A DNA stretch of 64,000 bases from Aestuariibius violaceus (GTDB taxonomy: Bacteria; Pseudomonadota; Alphaproteobacteria; Rhodobacterales; Rhodobacteraceae), in NCBI RefSeq assembly GCF_040779325.2, contig NZ_JBFONT020000003.1:305783-369782 (forward strand), read 5' to 3'. Positions within the stretch are counted from its first letter, which is position 1. Every line of letters starts with the position of its first letter. The notes beneath the pieces were generated by a model. The model was given only the letters and a program-made list of their open reading frames with translations. It had not been told where the DNA came from and did no database searches. The translations under genes and the position numbers were made by a program. Shown here piece after piece: positions 7,475-16,526 of the stretch.

Positions 7475-9016
7475 ATGATCCTAAAGAGCCGATCAGGGCA
7501 GCGCGTGCGTCTTTCTGCGATCCTTTTCATCTGCTTCGGAACCGGCCTGTCGGCGGACGAGCCGGGTTTGGCGGATCTGCATCTGTCCGTCATCCCCCGC
7601 ACCGCGGAGGAGGCTGCGCGGATCGCTGACGTCACCGGGCCCACGACCGATTTCACCGTGCCCGAAGCGTTCGAGGCGCGCCCGGCGGGCGCTGCCACTG
7701 TCCGCGCCCGCCGCACGGCGGATGCGTTTTCCCAACCCTCGGCGTTGCTCGATTTCGAGGGCGAGATGGATTTCCGGGTCGGCAACGGGCTTTTCAAGAA
7801 ACTGTGGGTCTCCTCGCCTGCCTCGACGCTGGCCTCCGACGGGCTAGGGCCGCTCTACAATGCGCGGTCCTGCCAGCGCTGCCACCTCAAGGACGGGCGT
7901 GGCCACCCGCCCGAAGGGCCGGAGGACAGCGCCGTTTCCATGGTCGTCCGGATGGGCATCCTCTCAGACAGAGAAATGGCGCGGATCGAAGGCTACATCG
8001 CCACCGATCCCGATCCGGTCTATGGCCGCCAGCTTCAGGATTTTTCGGTTGCGGGCCACCCGGCCGAAGGGTGGCTGACGATCACCTATGAGGAGACCGT
8101 GGTCGCGCTTTCCGGCGGCGAGACGGCCACGCTCCGCAAGCCCATCTATGGTGTCGCTGATCCCGGCTATGGCCCCTTCGATCCCGCGACCGTCTTCAGC
8201 CCGCGGGTCGCGCCCCAGATGATCGGCCTCGGCCTGCTCGAGGCGATCCCGGTCGAGGATATCCTGGCCGGCGCGGACCCCGAAGATCTGGACGACGACG
8301 GCATCTCGGGCCGCCCGAATATCGTGATGTCCGCCGAATACGGCGTGCCGATGCTGGGCCGCTTCGGCGTTAAGGCCACGGCGCCAACGCTGCGCCAGCA
8401 ATCGGCCGACGCGTTCTCGAACGACATCGGAATTTCGACGACGCTGCACCCCGCGGGCTTTGGCGAATGCACGGAAGCGCAGGCTGCCTGCCGGAGCGCG
8501 CCCGACGGCAGCACCGATATCCACGACGGGGTTGAGATCGGCGACGTCGGTCTGGATCTCGTCGCGTTCTATTCCGCCAATCTCGGCGTGCCTGCCCGGC
8601 GCGATATCGATGACCCGGAGGTGCTGCGCGGGAAGGAGATGTTCTATGAGGCCAATTGCACCGCCTGCCACAGGCCGAAATTCGTGACCCACAGGCTGGA
8701 GGACCGGCCCGAGGTAAGCTTTCAGCTGATCTGGCCCTATACGGACCTGCTGCTGCACGATATGGGCGAGGATCTGGCCGACAACCATCCGGCGGGCCGT
8801 GCCGACGGTCAGGAATGGCGCACGCCGCCCCTTTGGGGTATCGGTCTGACCCAAACCGTCAGCGGCCACACCTATTTCCTGCACGACGGCCGTGCCCGGT
8901 CCCTGCTCGAGGCGATCCTCTGGCACGGCGGCGAGGCGGAGGATGCCAAGCAAGAGGTGATCGACATGGATCCCCAAGACCGCGCCGCCCTGATCCGGTT
9001 CCTGGAAAGCCTGTGA
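7475..9016 (+). CDS. Di-heme oxidoreductase (DHOR/thiol-oxidoreductase-like), cytochrome c type
   Basis: This 513-residue exported protein has signal sequence RLSAILFICFGTGLSA and two c-type heme motifs, CQRCH at 133-137 and CTACH at 395-399. The segments between (PLYNARSC, GFGECTEAQ, DLLLHDMGEDLADN, FLHDGRARSLLEAILWHGGE) match the di-heme oxidoreductase family (COG3488), relatives of bacterial di-heme peroxidases. It should act in the periplasm and transfer electrons, perhaps oxidising or reducing iron for the flanking imelysins. ATG 7475 is preferred over the adjoining TTG at 7472. Its stop TGA overlaps the next start (TGATG), showing tight translational coupling. Confidence 0.88.
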   Translation: MILKSRSGQRVRLSAILFICFGTGLSADEPGLADLHLSVIPRTAEEAARIADVTGPTTDFTVPEAFEARPAGAATVRARRTADAFSQPSALLDFEGEMDFRVGNGLFKKLWVSSPASTLASDGLGPLYNARSCQRCHLKDGRGHPPEGPEDSAVSMVVRMGILSDREMARIEGYIATDPDPVYGRQLQDFSVAGHPAEGWLTITYEETVVALSGGETATLRKPIYGVADPGYGPFDPATVFSPRVAPQMIGLGLLEAIPVEDILAGADPEDLDDDGISGRPNIVMSAEYGVPMLGRFGVKATAPTLRQQSADAFSNDIGISTTLHPAGFGECTEAQAACRSAPDGSTDIHDGVEIGDVGLDLVAFYSANLGVPARRDIDDPEVLRGKEMFYEANCTACHRPKFVTHRLEDRPEVSFQLIWPYTDLLLHDMGEDLADNHPAGRADGQEWRTPPLWGIGLTQTVSGHTYFLHDGRARSLLEAILWHGGEAEDAKQEVIDMDPQDRAALIRFLESL

Positions 9017-9960
9017 TGCGCGGAGCGTTCCTGGCCCTGCTGGCCATTCCGTCGGTTGCGACCGCAGATGTCGAAAGGGCGATCACCGACCACATCCTGC
9101 CGGGCTACGAGGCGTTCGAGGACGCCACCCTTGCCCTGCGGGAGGTTGGCAACTGCGATCCGGTGGCAGTTGAACCGGCCTACCACGCGGCCTTCGACGC
9201 CTGGATGGGCATCAGCCATATCCAGTTCGGCCCGATCGAAGACCAGAACCTGATGCTGGCCATCGCCTTCTGGCCCGACCCGAAGAACAGCACGGGCCGG
9301 GCCCTTGGGCAACTTGCCCGCGACGCGGATCCGATCGTCTTGGACCCCGCGACTTTCGCCGAGGTTTCCGTCGCCGCGCGCGGCCTTTTCGCGATGGAGC
9401 GCCTGCTGGCGGAGCCGCCGGTCGAGGGCGAGTATCTCTGCGCTCTGCTTCAGGCCGTAGCCGTCGATCTCGGCCGGTCGGCGGAAGAGCTGAATGGCGC
9501 CTGGACCGCGCACGCCGCCCTGATGCGCAATCCGGGCCCGGAAAATCCGGCCTATCGCTCGCAGGAGGAGGTCGAGCGTGCGCTCTTCACCTCTCTCGCG
9601 ACGGGTCTCGAGTTTCTTCACGACCAGCGTCTCGGCCGTCCGCTTGGCACGTTCGATCGACCCCGCCCCTTAAGGGCGGAAGCCCGCCGGTCCCGTCGCA
9701 GCCTCAGGAACGTCACCCTCTCGCTTATGGCGCTGCGCGATCTCAGCGCGACGCTGGCCAACGCGCCGGAGCTTCTCGCCGCATTCGATCGCGCGATCGA
9801 GACGGCGGAAGGCATCGACGACCCGGCTTTCGAAGGTGTGGCGCGGCCCGGCAGCCGCCTGAGGATCGAAGCGCTGCAAAGCCAGGTCCGCCAGATCCAG
9901 GAACTGACCGAAGAAACCTTCGGCATCGAGGCGGGCTTCAACGCCCTCGACGGCGACTGA
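9016..9960 (+). CDS. Second imelysin family protein (divergent)
   Basis: The start is ATG 9016, overlapping the previous stop; a longer frame running back into the oxidoreductase is not credible. The 314-residue protein has a signal peptide (MRGAFLALLAIPSVATA) and is all-helical. Imelysin-like segments are YHAAFDAWMGISHIQFGPIE near residue 55 and GLFAMERLLAEPP near 125. It lacks the full GxHxxE signature of the first imelysin, so it belongs to the shorter divergent branch often found beside di-heme oxidoreductases and DUF1513. Its stop overlaps the next gene (TGATG). It probably forms an envelope complex with its operon partners. Confidence 0.82.
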   Translation: MRGAFLALLAIPSVATADVERAITDHILPGYEAFEDATLALREVGNCDPVAVEPAYHAAFDAWMGISHIQFGPIEDQNLMLAIAFWPDPKNSTGRALGQLARDADPIVLDPATFAEVSVAARGLFAMERLLAEPPVEGEYLCALLQAVAVDLGRSAEELNGAWTAHAALMRNPGPENPAYRSQEEVERALFTSLATGLEFLHDQRLGRPLGTFDRPRPLRAEARRSRRSLRNVTLSLMALRDLSATLANAPELLAAFDRAIETAEGIDDPAFEGVARPGSRLRIEALQSQVRQIQELTEETFGIEAGFNALDGD

Positions 9961-11021
9961 TGGCCACGCGCCGCACGTTTCTCAAAGGCCTGGTGGCCAG
10001 TGCCGGCCTCCCCGCTGCCAGCTGGGCGGATGCGGGCCATCCGGCCTATCTCTCCGCTGCGCAGACCCCCGGCGGCGGCTACATCCTCTGTGGTCTGCGC
10101 AGCGACGGCAGCCTGACCTTTAGCCTTCCCCTGCCGGATCGCGGCCACGCCGCCGCCGCGCATCCCCACGTGCCAGAAGCCGTCGCCTTTGCCCGTCGCC
10201 CCGGCACCTTTGCCCTTATTCTCGACTGCATGACCGGCCGCGTCCTGCACCGCCTCGATGCTCCGCCCGGGCGCCATTTCTACGGCCACGGTGCGTTTCT
10301 CTACGAAGGCGATCTTCTTTGCACGACCGAGAACGACATCGAAACGGGTGAGGGCCGGATCGGCCTCTGGGCCCGCGCCGCGGCCTATATGCGGGTGGGA
10401 GAGATCGCTTCTGGCGGCATCGGCCCGCACGACATTCTGCACCTTCCGGGCGCCAACCTGCTCGCCGTTGCCAATGGCGGCATCCGCACCCACCCCGATA
10501 CCGGGCGCGAGAAGCTGAACCTCAACACGATGCGCCCGAACCTAACCATTATCGGTGCAGACGGCTCCATCTTCGACCAAGCTGCCTTGCCCGACGATCT
10601 GTACCAGAACTCCCTCCGCCACCTCGCCGTCAATCCGGCGGGAGAGGTCGCCTGTGCGTTTCAGTGGCAGGGAGACCCCTTTGCCGCGCCACCGCTGCTG
10701 GCCGTCTACCGCGACGGTACACTCACCCTCGCGGACATGTCTGAGGCCGAGAACCGCGCCTTGGGCGGCTATGTGGGTAGTGTCGCCCACAGCCGTGACG
10801 GCCGAGAGATCGCGGTCACCTCCCCCCGAGGCGGCGTGGCTTACTGCCTGGGCCCGGATCTGAGAGCGGCCGCCGTCCACCGCCAGGCAGATGTCTGCGG
10901 CGTGGGAGCCACCTGGGACAGCTTCCTCCTCACCGACGGGCTCGGCCAGGTCGCGACATTCGGCGAAGCCGCCAAGTCGAGCCACGACCTGCGATGGGAC
11001 AACCACCTGATCGCAATCTGA
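9960..11021 (+). CDS. DUF1513 family protein with Tat signal
   Basis: The 353-residue protein begins MATRRTFLKGLVASAG, a twin-arginine signal (RRTFLK), so it is probably folded in the cytoplasm and exported. The rest looks like a beta-propeller: regularly spaced blades with GHGAF, ENDIETGEGRIGLW, GGIGPHDILHLPG and NGGIRTHPDTGREKLNL. This is the pattern of DUF1513, usually found next to imelysin and di-heme oxidoreductase genes. It is the last gene of the operon and overlaps the previous stop by one base. The biochemical role of DUF1513 is not established; an accessory part in periplasmic iron handling is inferred from context. Confidence 0.85.
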   Translation: MATRRTFLKGLVASAGLPAASWADAGHPAYLSAAQTPGGGYILCGLRSDGSLTFSLPLPDRGHAAAAHPHVPEAVAFARRPGTFALILDCMTGRVLHRLDAPPGRHFYGHGAFLYEGDLLCTTENDIETGEGRIGLWARAAAYMRVGEIASGGIGPHDILHLPGANLLAVANGGIRTHPDTGREKLNLNTMRPNLTIIGADGSIFDQAALPDDLYQNSLRHLAVNPAGEVACAFQWQGDPFAAPPLLAVYRDGTLTLADMSEAENRALGGYVGSVAHSRDGREIAVTSPRGGVAYCLGPDLRAAAVHRQADVCGVGATWDSFLLTDGLGQVATFGEAAKSSHDLRWDNHLIAI

Positions 11022-11228
11022 GCCCAGGTTGAGCCTATTTCTCGAACCCGCCGAGCTCAACAGAGCTGGGCCAACGTGTGCCCTGCTGGGGAGGGAACCC
11101 GCCTAACGGTGCAACCCTAGACTCGCGTTCGCAACCGACGCCTTGGTAACGGCCAGCCAAATCTCTGGATTGGATTGGCATGGTTCCTCTAGAGTGCCTG
11201 CCCAAAAGGTGGGCAATGGGAGGATAAG

Positions 11229-13028
11229 ATGCTTGATACGACACTAGCTGACCAGACGCAGGCATTTCTCGACAGTTTCGGCGCGGCTTTGGCAAGCGGC
11301 GACATCGATGCCGCAACGGCCATGTTTCAGGACGATTGCTATTGGCGGGACCTCGTCACCTTCACCTGGAACATCAAGACCGTCGAAGGCAAGGACCAGG
11401 TCGCCGACATGTTGCGCCGTCAGCTTGCGGTGACCAAGCCCACGGGCTGGAAGGTCGCCGAAGGGGAGGTGCCGACGGAGGATGGCGGCGTGACCACTGC
11501 CTGGATCGAATTCGAAACCGAGGTGGCGCGCGGCTACGGTTTGATCCGCCTGAAGGACGGCCTGATCTGGACGCTTCTGACGACGATGGTCGCGCTCAAG
11601 GGGCACGAGGAGCCGAAAGGGGTCCAGCGCCCTCTTGGCGCCAAGCACGGCGCGGGCAAGAACCGCACGACCTGGAAGGAAGAACGCGACAAGGAAGAGG
11701 CGGAGCTTGGCACCACCACCCAGCCCTATTGCCTGATCATCGGCGGTGGTCAGGGCGGCATCGCGCTTGGTGCGCGCCTGCGCCAACTGGGTGTCCCGAC
11801 CATAATCGTGGAACGCAACGAGCGCCCGGGCGACAGCTGGCGCAAGCGGTACAAGTCGCTCTGCCTGCACGACCCCGTCTGGTACGACCACCTGCCCTAC
11901 ATCAAATTTCCCGAGAACTGGCCCGTCTTCTCGCCCAAGGACAAGATCGGCGACTGGCTCGAGATGTATACCAAGGTGATGGAGCTCAATTACTGGACCC
12001 GGACGACCGCCAAGTCCGCAACCTATGACGAGGATGCCAAGGAATGGACCGTGGTCGTCGATCGCGACGGTCAAGAGGTGGTTCTCAAACCCAGGCAGCT
12101 GGTTATGGCGACAGGTATGTCCGGAAAGCCGAACATGCCAAGCCCGCCCGGAATGGATAAGTTCAAGGGCGATCAGCACCATTCCTCGCAGCATCCGGGG
12201 CCGGACAAATACCGCGGCAAAAAGGCGGTCGTTGTCGGCTCTAACAACTCCGCGCACGATATCGCGGCCGCGCTTTGGGAAAACGACGTCGACGTAACCA
12301 TGGTCCAGCGATCCTCGACCCACATCGTCCGGTCCGACACGTTAATGGAAATCGGCCTTGGCGATCTCTACTCGGAACGTGCGGTGAAGGCCGGTGTCAC
12401 CACCGAGAAGGCGGATCTGATCTTTGCATCGCTGCCCTATGCGATCCTGCATGAGTTCCAGATCCCGGCCTATGCGGCCATGAAGGAGCAGGACAAGGAC
12501 TTCTACGATGGGCTTGAAAAGGCGGGGTTCTGGCTCGATTGGGGGGACGACGAGTCCGGCCTCTTTATGAAGTACCTGCGGCGCGGGTCGGGATATTACA
12601 TCGATATCGGCGCGAGCCAGCTCATCATCGACGGAGAGATCAAGCTGGCGCGGGGGCAGGTCGTCGAGGTCGACGAGACGGGTGTGATCCTGGACGATGG
12701 CACCCACCTCGACGCGGACGTCATCATCTACGCGACGGGCTATAACTCCATGAACGGGTGGATCGCGGATCTCGCCGGGCAGGAGATGGCCGACAAAGTT
12801 GGCAAGGTCTGGGGGCTGGGCTCGGACACCACGAAGGATCCGGGCCCTTGGGAGGGCGAGCAGCGCAACATGTGGAAGCCCACGCAGCAGGAGGCTCTGT
12901 GGTTCCACGGCGGCAACCTTCATCAATCACGCCACTACTCCCAATTCCTATCGCTGCAGATCAAGGCCCGCTTCGAAGGAATCGAAACGCCAGTTTATGG
13001 GCTGCAGGAAGTCCATCATCTGTCTTAA
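11229..13028 (+). CDS. Flavin-containing monooxygenase with N-terminal NTF2/SnoaL-like domain
   Basis: The protein has 599 residues and a GGGAGG ribosome binding site a few bases upstream. Residues ~1-130 form an NTF2/SnoaL-like domain (FLDSFGAALASGDIDAATAM, DDCYWRDLVTF). The FAD-binding GGGQGG is at 172-177, followed by VERNERPGDSWRKRY. An NADPH-binding region reads VVVGSNNSAHDIAAALWEN, and ATGMSGKPNMP and YATGYNSM are typical FMO/YUCCA-type segments. It should be a cytoplasmic NADPH- and FAD-dependent oxygenase; the substrate is unknown. It stands alone between the iron operon and a membrane protein gene. Confidence 0.88.
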   Translation: MLDTTLADQTQAFLDSFGAALASGDIDAATAMFQDDCYWRDLVTFTWNIKTVEGKDQVADMLRRQLAVTKPTGWKVAEGEVPTEDGGVTTAWIEFETEVARGYGLIRLKDGLIWTLLTTMVALKGHEEPKGVQRPLGAKHGAGKNRTTWKEERDKEEAELGTTTQPYCLIIGGGQGGIALGARLRQLGVPTIIVERNERPGDSWRKRYKSLCLHDPVWYDHLPYIKFPENWPVFSPKDKIGDWLEMYTKVMELNYWTRTTAKSATYDEDAKEWTVVVDRDGQEVVLKPRQLVMATGMSGKPNMPSPPGMDKFKGDQHHSSQHPGPDKYRGKKAVVVGSNNSAHDIAAALWENDVDVTMVQRSSTHIVRSDTLMEIGLGDLYSERAVKAGVTTEKADLIFASLPYAILHEFQIPAYAAMKEQDKDFYDGLEKAGFWLDWGDDESGLFMKYLRRGSGYYIDIGASQLIIDGEIKLARGQVVEVDETGVILDDGTHLDADVIIYATGYNSMNGWIADLAGQEMADKVGKVWGLGSDTTKDPGPWEGEQRNMWKPTQQEALWFHGGNLHQSRHYSQFLSLQIKARFEGIETPVYGLQEVHHLS

Positions 13029-13295
13029 GGAATGCCAGATCTTCACAAACCAGCCCGCCTATCCGCCTTGGGTTGAGGCCAAGCCGATAACAGCTTTGTC
13101 AGCGAAGCATTGGTGGGGCAGGTGGCTTTCATGGCGAGGTTGTCTACCATCTCGTTACGCTTCGTGAGGCAACTTGGTACCTCAAGCGGTGGTGGCGTCC
13201 CGGCCACGCTGATGAACACGATAACCGTCGCATGATGGCGGTCGGGCTTCGATTGACCTACGGATGATCGGGTCTTTGGCTAAGGAGCGCGCATT
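13029..13295. other. Short gap with no gene
   Basis: No supported coding sequence. The end carries the AAGGAG ribosome binding site (about 13282) for the membrane protein gene that follows. Confidence 0.4.
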
Positions 13296-13751
13296 ATGGC
13301 GGCATGGGTGGATCTGGCGGCGGCTTTCGTGCTCGGCTGGGTCGTTTTCGTCAATATCCGTCACGGCAGCATAAAGAATGTTTCCGTCTACGCCCTGATC
13401 GGCCTGTTCGTTCTCAAGCTGATCATCGCCCCAGCCGCAGTTCCGATCTGGATCACGCTCCTCGGCGCCGCCATCGTCTTCGCCGCGGCCTTGGCACTCT
13501 TTGCACTCGGGACGTTCCCCGCTGGTGGGGCAAAGCTCGCGCCTGCCGCAGCGCTCTTCCTTCCGTTCGAGTGGTGGTTGCTGCTGCTGGCTGTCTTCAT
13601 CGCCTCGGTCTTCGTCTTCTCGTTCCTCGCCGCGATGATCTACAAACTGTTCCGTAACGACGAAAGCCGTTGGGCTATCTTGCGCAAGAGGTACCTCCCG
13701 GTCGCGGTTCCGATCGCACTGACAACCTGGATCGGGATGTTCGCACTGTAG
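13296..13751 (+). CDS. Integral membrane protein resembling prepilin peptidase (A24/TadV) without catalytic aspartates
   Basis: This 151-residue protein has about five transmembrane segments and an AAGGAG ribosome binding site nine bases before the ATG. The layout resembles small CpaA/TadV-type prepilin peptidases. NIRHGSIKNVSVYALIG stands where those enzymes have D-x-R-x-x-x-I-P-N, and FPAGGAKLAPAAALFLPFE stands where they have GxGDxKL. Both catalytic aspartates would then be replaced (N for the first, absent in the second), so it should not cleave prepilins. The C-terminal YLPVAVPIALTTWIG also fits. The resemblance is by eye only. No pilus gene lies nearby. Confidence 0.55.
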   Translation: MAAWVDLAAAFVLGWVVFVNIRHGSIKNVSVYALIGLFVLKLIIAPAAVPIWITLLGAAIVFAAALALFALGTFPAGGAKLAPAAALFLPFEWWLLLLAVFIASVFVFSFLAAMIYKLFRNDESRWAILRKRYLPVAVPIALTTWIGMFAL

Positions 13752-14252
13752 CGGACCGACTCTTTCCGGCCGTCAAGACTCCTCATCACGCCAACAATTG
13801 GCCCGATTAACAGAGCGCCGCCGAGGTCAGTCATTATCCAGAAAATATAAGGGGGTTTGCAACGGGCCGAGCGTTTATGATGGTCTTTGACGGGTGCATG
13901 CCCGACGGAATGCCGATATAGTCCAACATGAATTTGGGCCGTTAGCCGGCCTTCAAGACCCGGCTGTTTGGGCGAAGACCTGCTGACACGGTGAGAGAGA
14001 TCGGACCCGGCTTCAGCAACAGAACCTTGCCCGGGCAACCTCGAGATAACCCGTCGGTTTTGCACCGCTTAGCACCCATCGCTCTTGTCGTTTGGTCAAT
14101 CCAGTCTTCCATGCTGGATGGCTGCGTTCAAAGGGGGCGGGTCACCTCAATCGTTCCATTTTTCCTTAAAAAAGTCAGCATGTTGTCCGCGGTTTAACCG
14201 TTCCTAGTCGTTTGGGTGTCATAGGATTGGTGGAACCGTCTAGGCCCTGAAC
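13752..14252. other. Intergenic region, no gene recognised
   Basis: About 500 bases without a supportable gene. TTAACCGT at 14194-14201 resembles a CtrA half-site and lies ~55 bases before the GGDEF-EAL gene, but its partner half (TTGT) is poor. The base composition is lower in G+C than the flanking genes. Confidence 0.35.
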
Positions 14253-16112
14253 GTGATACCTGCTCATATATTCAATCAAATCAATGACAAGTGCACCGAA
14301 GGCCTTGCACTTGCTTTGGCGTCGAATGACGACGGAGCGGTCATGGAGCTTCAGTGGTGCAATAAAGCCTTTACCACGATCACCGGATACCAATCTGCCG
14401 AGGCTGTTGGGCAACGTGGAACCATCTTGATCGGTCCTGATTTGGAGCAGGGTGTTCACCTGTACATCATTGAAAAACTGATGAATTGGGAGAATTTTTC
14501 GACCAAGACTCTCAATAACCGCAAGAACGGCGAAGTCTATTGGCAGCGGATGACTTGGACACACCTATCAGATTCAGAAACGGGAAATCACTGGTGGCTT
14601 TGCTCAATCATCGAATTGGAGGAGGAACGCTCAGAGCCCGCTAAGCGCCCGATAGAGAGTTCCCCGATATCAGATCAGGAAAGCTACGCGAGAATTGCAA
14701 AAAAAGTTCACCGTCTGGAGAGGGAGAACGCCCGCTTGCATGAGCTCGCAAAGTCAGTGGCCAAGGATGCGAATGAAGACGCGCTGACGGGCCTTTCAAA
14801 CCGGCGGCATTTCGAGGTTGAGTTGAAAACCTGGATCGAGAACTTAAAAAAGGACGGAACGGAATTTGCGGTGCTCTACATCGACTTGGATCGCTTCAAG
14901 TTCGTAAACGATACGTTGGGACATGATGCTGGAGATCGCCTTTTGGTTTCTGTCGCGAATATCTTGCGCGACTTGACCGATATATCTGATCTGGTCGCTC
15001 GTCTTGGCGGTGACGAATTCATAGTTATGAAGCCGCTAGGGGAGAGTGCCCTCAATATAAGCAATCTGGCCGATGAGATTGTCCAGAGGATGCAGGCGCC
15101 ATTCAGATACGAAGGCAAGTCGACCGCCTGCAGCGCCAGTGTCGGGGTGGCAATTGCCAATGCCCATATGGACGATCCGGAACAGGTCGTCGCAGATTCC
15201 GATGCAGCGCTCTATCACGCGAAATCTCAAGGAAAGGGACGGTGGTCTTTCTTTACCGAAGAGATGCACGCCAACGCCCTTGCAACCAAGCAACTGGCTT
15301 CGGACCTGCTGCTTGCCTGCGATAGACATGAATTCATTCCTTACTTTCAGCCATTGATCGATGCGCAGACCGGTAGAATTGCTTGCGCCGAGGTCCTAGT
15401 AAGATGGTCTCATCCGACGAAAGGCCTTCTCGCGCCGGCGGCATTTCTTGATACCGCAGCGAGTATGGGTATCCTCAAGAGAATTGATGAGATCATCTTT
15501 GCGAGCCTGCATGGAGCTCTGTCCCGTTTTGATGAAGCGGGTGTCGACCTTCCGCGCGTTGCGGTGAATGTCTCCTCGGCCCGCTTGGCAGATCCAACTT
15601 TCATACACGACATCAAGAGTTCCGGTATTGATCCGGCAAGACTGACTGTCGAGATCCTAGAGTCGGTTTACCTTGATCGGATGGGTGACGTGGTTCAGTG
15701 GACCATAAACGAGCTTGATGAGATGGGTCTAACGATCGCGCTTGACGACTTCGGGACAGGACACGCTTCGGTGCAGGGTTTGCTAAAAATCAGACCTGCG
15801 ATCCTGAAGATCGATCGCCACTTCATCCAACCTGTCGTCGCGGATGTGAGCGTCAGGCCGTTGGTCGCATCTATCATCGGTATCGGGAAGAGCCTCGGCA
15901 TGCGCATGGTTGCTGAAGGCGTGGAGTCAGAAGAACACGCACGGCTCGTTAGCGATATGGGCTGCGATTATCTGCAAGGCTTTTACTTTGGCAGACCGAT
16001 GAGTGAGGACGATCTGCTCGAAAAGCTCATCGAAACAAGGGGCAAGTTCTGGTCCCCTCGGCCATGGACCCTTGCTGGCAACATGAGGCGCGGTATTGGT
16101 CAAGCGATTTGA
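14253..16112 (+). CDS. PAS-GGDEF-EAL cyclic-di-GMP turnover protein
   Basis: This 619-residue cytoplasmic protein starts at GTG; the next in-frame ATG (14343) would cut into the PAS domain. A PAS domain covers ~15-125, with a short coiled-coil linker (~150-175). The diguanylate cyclase domain follows with DALTGLSNRRHF and an intact GGDEF at 252-256; no RxxD inhibitory site is evident just before it. The phosphodiesterase domain has EVL at 380-382 in place of EAL, keeping the glutamate, plus DDFGTG at 498-503 and the LKIDRHFI lysine. Both domains appear competent, so it could make or degrade c-di-GMP in response to the PAS signal. Confidence 0.92.
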   Translation: MIPAHIFNQINDKCTEGLALALASNDDGAVMELQWCNKAFTTITGYQSAEAVGQRGTILIGPDLEQGVHLYIIEKLMNWENFSTKTLNNRKNGEVYWQRMTWTHLSDSETGNHWWLCSIIELEEERSEPAKRPIESSPISDQESYARIAKKVHRLERENARLHELAKSVAKDANEDALTGLSNRRHFEVELKTWIENLKKDGTEFAVLYIDLDRFKFVNDTLGHDAGDRLLVSVANILRDLTDISDLVARLGGDEFIVMKPLGESALNISNLADEIVQRMQAPFRYEGKSTACSASVGVAIANAHMDDPEQVVADSDAALYHAKSQGKGRWSFFTEEMHANALATKQLASDLLLACDRHEFIPYFQPLIDAQTGRIACAEVLVRWSHPTKGLLAPAAFLDTAASMGILKRIDEIIFASLHGALSRFDEAGVDLPRVAVNVSSARLADPTFIHDIKSSGIDPARLTVEILESVYLDRMGDVVQWTINELDEMGLTIALDDFGTGHASVQGLLKIRPAILKIDRHFIQPVVADVSVRPLVASIIGIGKSLGMRMVAEGVESEEHARLVSDMGCDYLQGFYFGRPMSEDDLLEKLIETRGKFWSPRPWTLAGNMRRGIGQAI

Positions 16113-16259
16113 TGGCCCCCCGGGTATTCTACGCTTAGTGATCCGAAGATCGTTTGCTTCGTGGCTGCGGTGCCGGCGCTTCGAGTCGGCAAGACCGATC
16201 ACATAAGCTTGGTCCCGCTATCGAGAAGCGCACGGATCGCGATCCGTACTTTAGATGTC

Positions 16260-16526
16260 CTATGCGGCCGCCGTCGCGGCGAGCTGGGTTGCGCGGTAAA
16301 GCGCCTCGTTTGCACAGGATGTTGGGGGGGTGGCGGCACAAACCTGTCTGCGGCCAGGTCCGACTTCATAGACACAGGATACATAGGCTCCATCCGCGAT
16401 AGCGGACGCACATGGGATCCACCTCCCACCTGGGCCTTCAACGGCATCTCCGATGCGCACGTTCACCGCACCTGGCGGCGGGCGGGACACCAGAACCGAT
16501 CTGTCAAACAGCTTGGCGAGACTCAT
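16260..16526 (-). CDS. Hypothetical 88-residue protein
   Basis: A longer frame begins at 16745, but the credible start is ATG 16526, six bases after AAAGGAG. The product has no signal peptide or membrane segment; it has four cysteines (C39, C51, C63, C71), possibly a small metal-binding or disulfide fold, and an alanine-rich helical tail. I recognise no family. It is convergent with the GGDEF-EAL gene and has no partner on its strand. The good ribosome binding site and amphipathic composition support a real gene. Confidence 0.55.
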   Translation of the reverse strand: MSLAKLFDRSVLVSRPPPGAVNVRIGDAVEGPGGRWIPCASAIADGAYVSCVYEVGPGRRQVCAATPPTSCANEALYRATQLAATAAA

